From Larimichthys crocea (lineage: Eukaryota; Chordata; Actinopteri; Sciaenidae), in assembly GCF_000972845.2 (NCBI RefSeq), contig NC_040032.1, forward strand, positions 11,533,002 through 11,597,001: a stretch of DNA of 64,000 nt, given 5' to 3'. Position numbers and translations under genes: made by a program. The notes beneath the pieces were generated by a model, which was given only the letters and a program-made list of their open reading frames with translations, was not told the origin of the DNA and did no database searches. Positions 62,480-64,000 of this stretch are shown one piece after another (within the stretch, counting starts at the first letter, position 1; each line of letters opens with the position of its first letter).

Positions 62480-63170
62480 GGGTGTCACCTCTGCAGCAGC
62501 AAACAATGGTGAGGGTGCTGCTGGCCGACGTGTCTGAGGCCTTTGAGAGGGTGGACCATGCGCAGCTGCTGAAACATCTGGCCAACAAATGGAGTTGTGC
62601 ATTAGCTCGAATATACAACTACATGAGGAAGGCAGCGGGTGATGACAAATGGTGCTTAGAGTCCTTGGTCAGAGGTTATGTCTGGTGTCCCCCAAGGTCC
62701 ACTGGAAAGACTGCGATTGCTGACAACATGGGACTGTCTCAGGCCATTCCTTCAACCAGTATTCATAGTGGCACTTCAATCAGATGGATACATGGGCTGA
62801 ATGGAGAAAAAATCAGTGCAACTCACCACAACCTGCTCCTCTGTGTCTAGGGGGGCAGGAAGCCCTGGTCTTGACCACCACCAAGTACCTCAGCTTTCAA
62901 GTGGACATTGAATACACAGTGAGGACAGCCTCTAAATTGTTCTTCCCGGACACAGCCTACCCTGCGAGGATACCGTATATACCGCATGGCAGTGCAATAA
63001 AAGCCAGGCTGCACTGCTGGAGTGGCCCTGAGGATCATCACCAGAGGTTGCACTCCACCACTGCAGCTTACATGTCTGCAGAGCAGGAGGTCAGATCAGG
63101 CGTCTCTATAGCTGGCAGACAATACAAACAGACTGTGACAGAGCAGCAGCGAGTCTAGAGACTGTACGAC
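62480..63170 (+). pseudogene. Possible reverse-transcriptase-like remnant
   Basis: Open frames at 62482-62850 and 62784-63158 overlap in different frames. The phrase VLLADVSEAFERVDHAQLLK recalls the start of a LINE reverse transcriptase palm (usually DFSKAFD-VDH), and VRTASKL recalls a C-terminal segment. The rest does not align to anything I know, so this is either a badly decayed retroelement or chance. It lies near the LINE fragment and the direct repeats. Confidence 0.3.
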
Positions 63171-64000
63171 GGCTGCACAACAGAGAACTGAAAGGACAGC
63201 TGAAGTCTTTGCTTGCATGCTCTTATGTAACTGTATGGCTGTATTTCTAAATGTGTATGAATGTATGGGTGCATGTGCATGTATGTTTTTATTGTGCTTT
63301 GTATTCAAACTCAAACTCACTTTCACCCACTCCATCAACAGCACTCACACACAAACTCGTGATGTGTGCACCACCTCTTTTCTCTGCCAACCCCAGAGAT
63401 GACCTCTGGAAGTCAATAAGGGGCCATTAGTCTAGAGTACAGCGGACGGCATGTCATGGACAGAGTGAAGACAAAACTATCAATGGAAATGTTTCATCTC
63501 ACAGGCTGGATGAGAAGCAATGCTGCTGTATTTTGTAGGGGCAGATTACAGTGTGCTGAGAAGAGAATTTCGGAGGTTTTAGAAGAATTTGATACTATTT
63601 TTCAGTCAGGTTTGCACGAGATGTTATTGCACTTCATGCACAAGGTTTTAGGGGTTGAATGTGGAGTGATGCCTCAGCATCCAAGTGAGTATTGCTCCTC
63701 TCCCTCTGTGCAGGCCACTGCCACACAGCCCAGCATGAACACCAGATCACACAAAAACACAAGAACAAGCAAATGAATCAGAGACTCTGCACTTCGGCCA
63801 TCTTTGGAGAGTTTATGTTAATTTACGCACAAATCTACGTTGGTAAAAACCGGCAGTGGGTTGTGTTATGTGCGGACCTGTAAGCTTCTCTGATGTGGCG
63901 CATCTCAGCTGCGTCAAGCGAAATGTGGTTGGACAGATCAGACAGGAAGAGGCGAGATTTGGTTTTCAAAATAAAACGGGGGTGTCACGCCATCCATCCA
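63171..64000. other. Region with no supported gene
   Basis: One open frame of 106 codons (63456-63776, plus) has no recognised family. Its surroundings show repeated tgtatg text near 63235-63285. Nothing more can be supported before the window ends. Confidence 0.4.

Overview
This window is nuclear DNA of a ray-finned (teleost) fish. The coding sequence is split by GT-AG introns, genes sit far apart, the intergenic DNA is rich in AT, CA/GT and GATA microsatellites, and several repeats look like teleost interspersed families. No bacterial, phage or viral gene was recognised. All proteins below were assembled by hand from splice signals and reading frame. No database search was possible.

Layout: (1) 1-5.7 kb holds no supported gene. 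(2) capns1, the calpain small subunit, lies on + with a promoter and 5' non-coding region near 5.76-6.04 kb, ten coding exons at 7308-10163 and a long 3' UTR. (3) 11.7-13.9 kb is repeat-rich. (4) A Myb/SANT-like regulator of the MYPOP/NAIF1 type lies on + with coding exons at 15746-19969. Its large last intron holds an inverted-repeat structure that encloses a BED zinc-finger ORF. (5) 20.6-28.0 kb is intergenic. (6) The Notch ligand dlc (deltaC) lies on + at 28290-32031, with a TATA box and a poly(A) signal. (7) ppp1r14a (CPI-17) lies on + at 34537-38356. (8) 38.5-41.3 kb holds a MITE-like repeat, a 63-bp near-perfect palindrome and a set of possible minus-strand coiled-coil exons that do not join cleanly. 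(9) exoc3l2-like, a Sec6/TNFAIP2-family gene, lies on + with twelve coding exons at 43745-50887. (10) 51.4-64 kb is intergenic and repeat-rich, with a decayed LINE, an assembly gap inside a direct duplication and possible reverse-transcriptase remnants.

The genes do not form an operon or a shared pathway. From memory, the human relatives CAPNS1, PPP1R14A, EXOC3L2, MYPOP and DLL3 all map to 19q13, so the window is probably a conserved synteny block. I see no convincing new biological system. The items most worth a second look are the BED-containing palindrome, the unexplained minus-strand exons, the GC-AG intron in capns1, the 63-bp palindrome and the histidine-rich tail of the CPI-17 protein.
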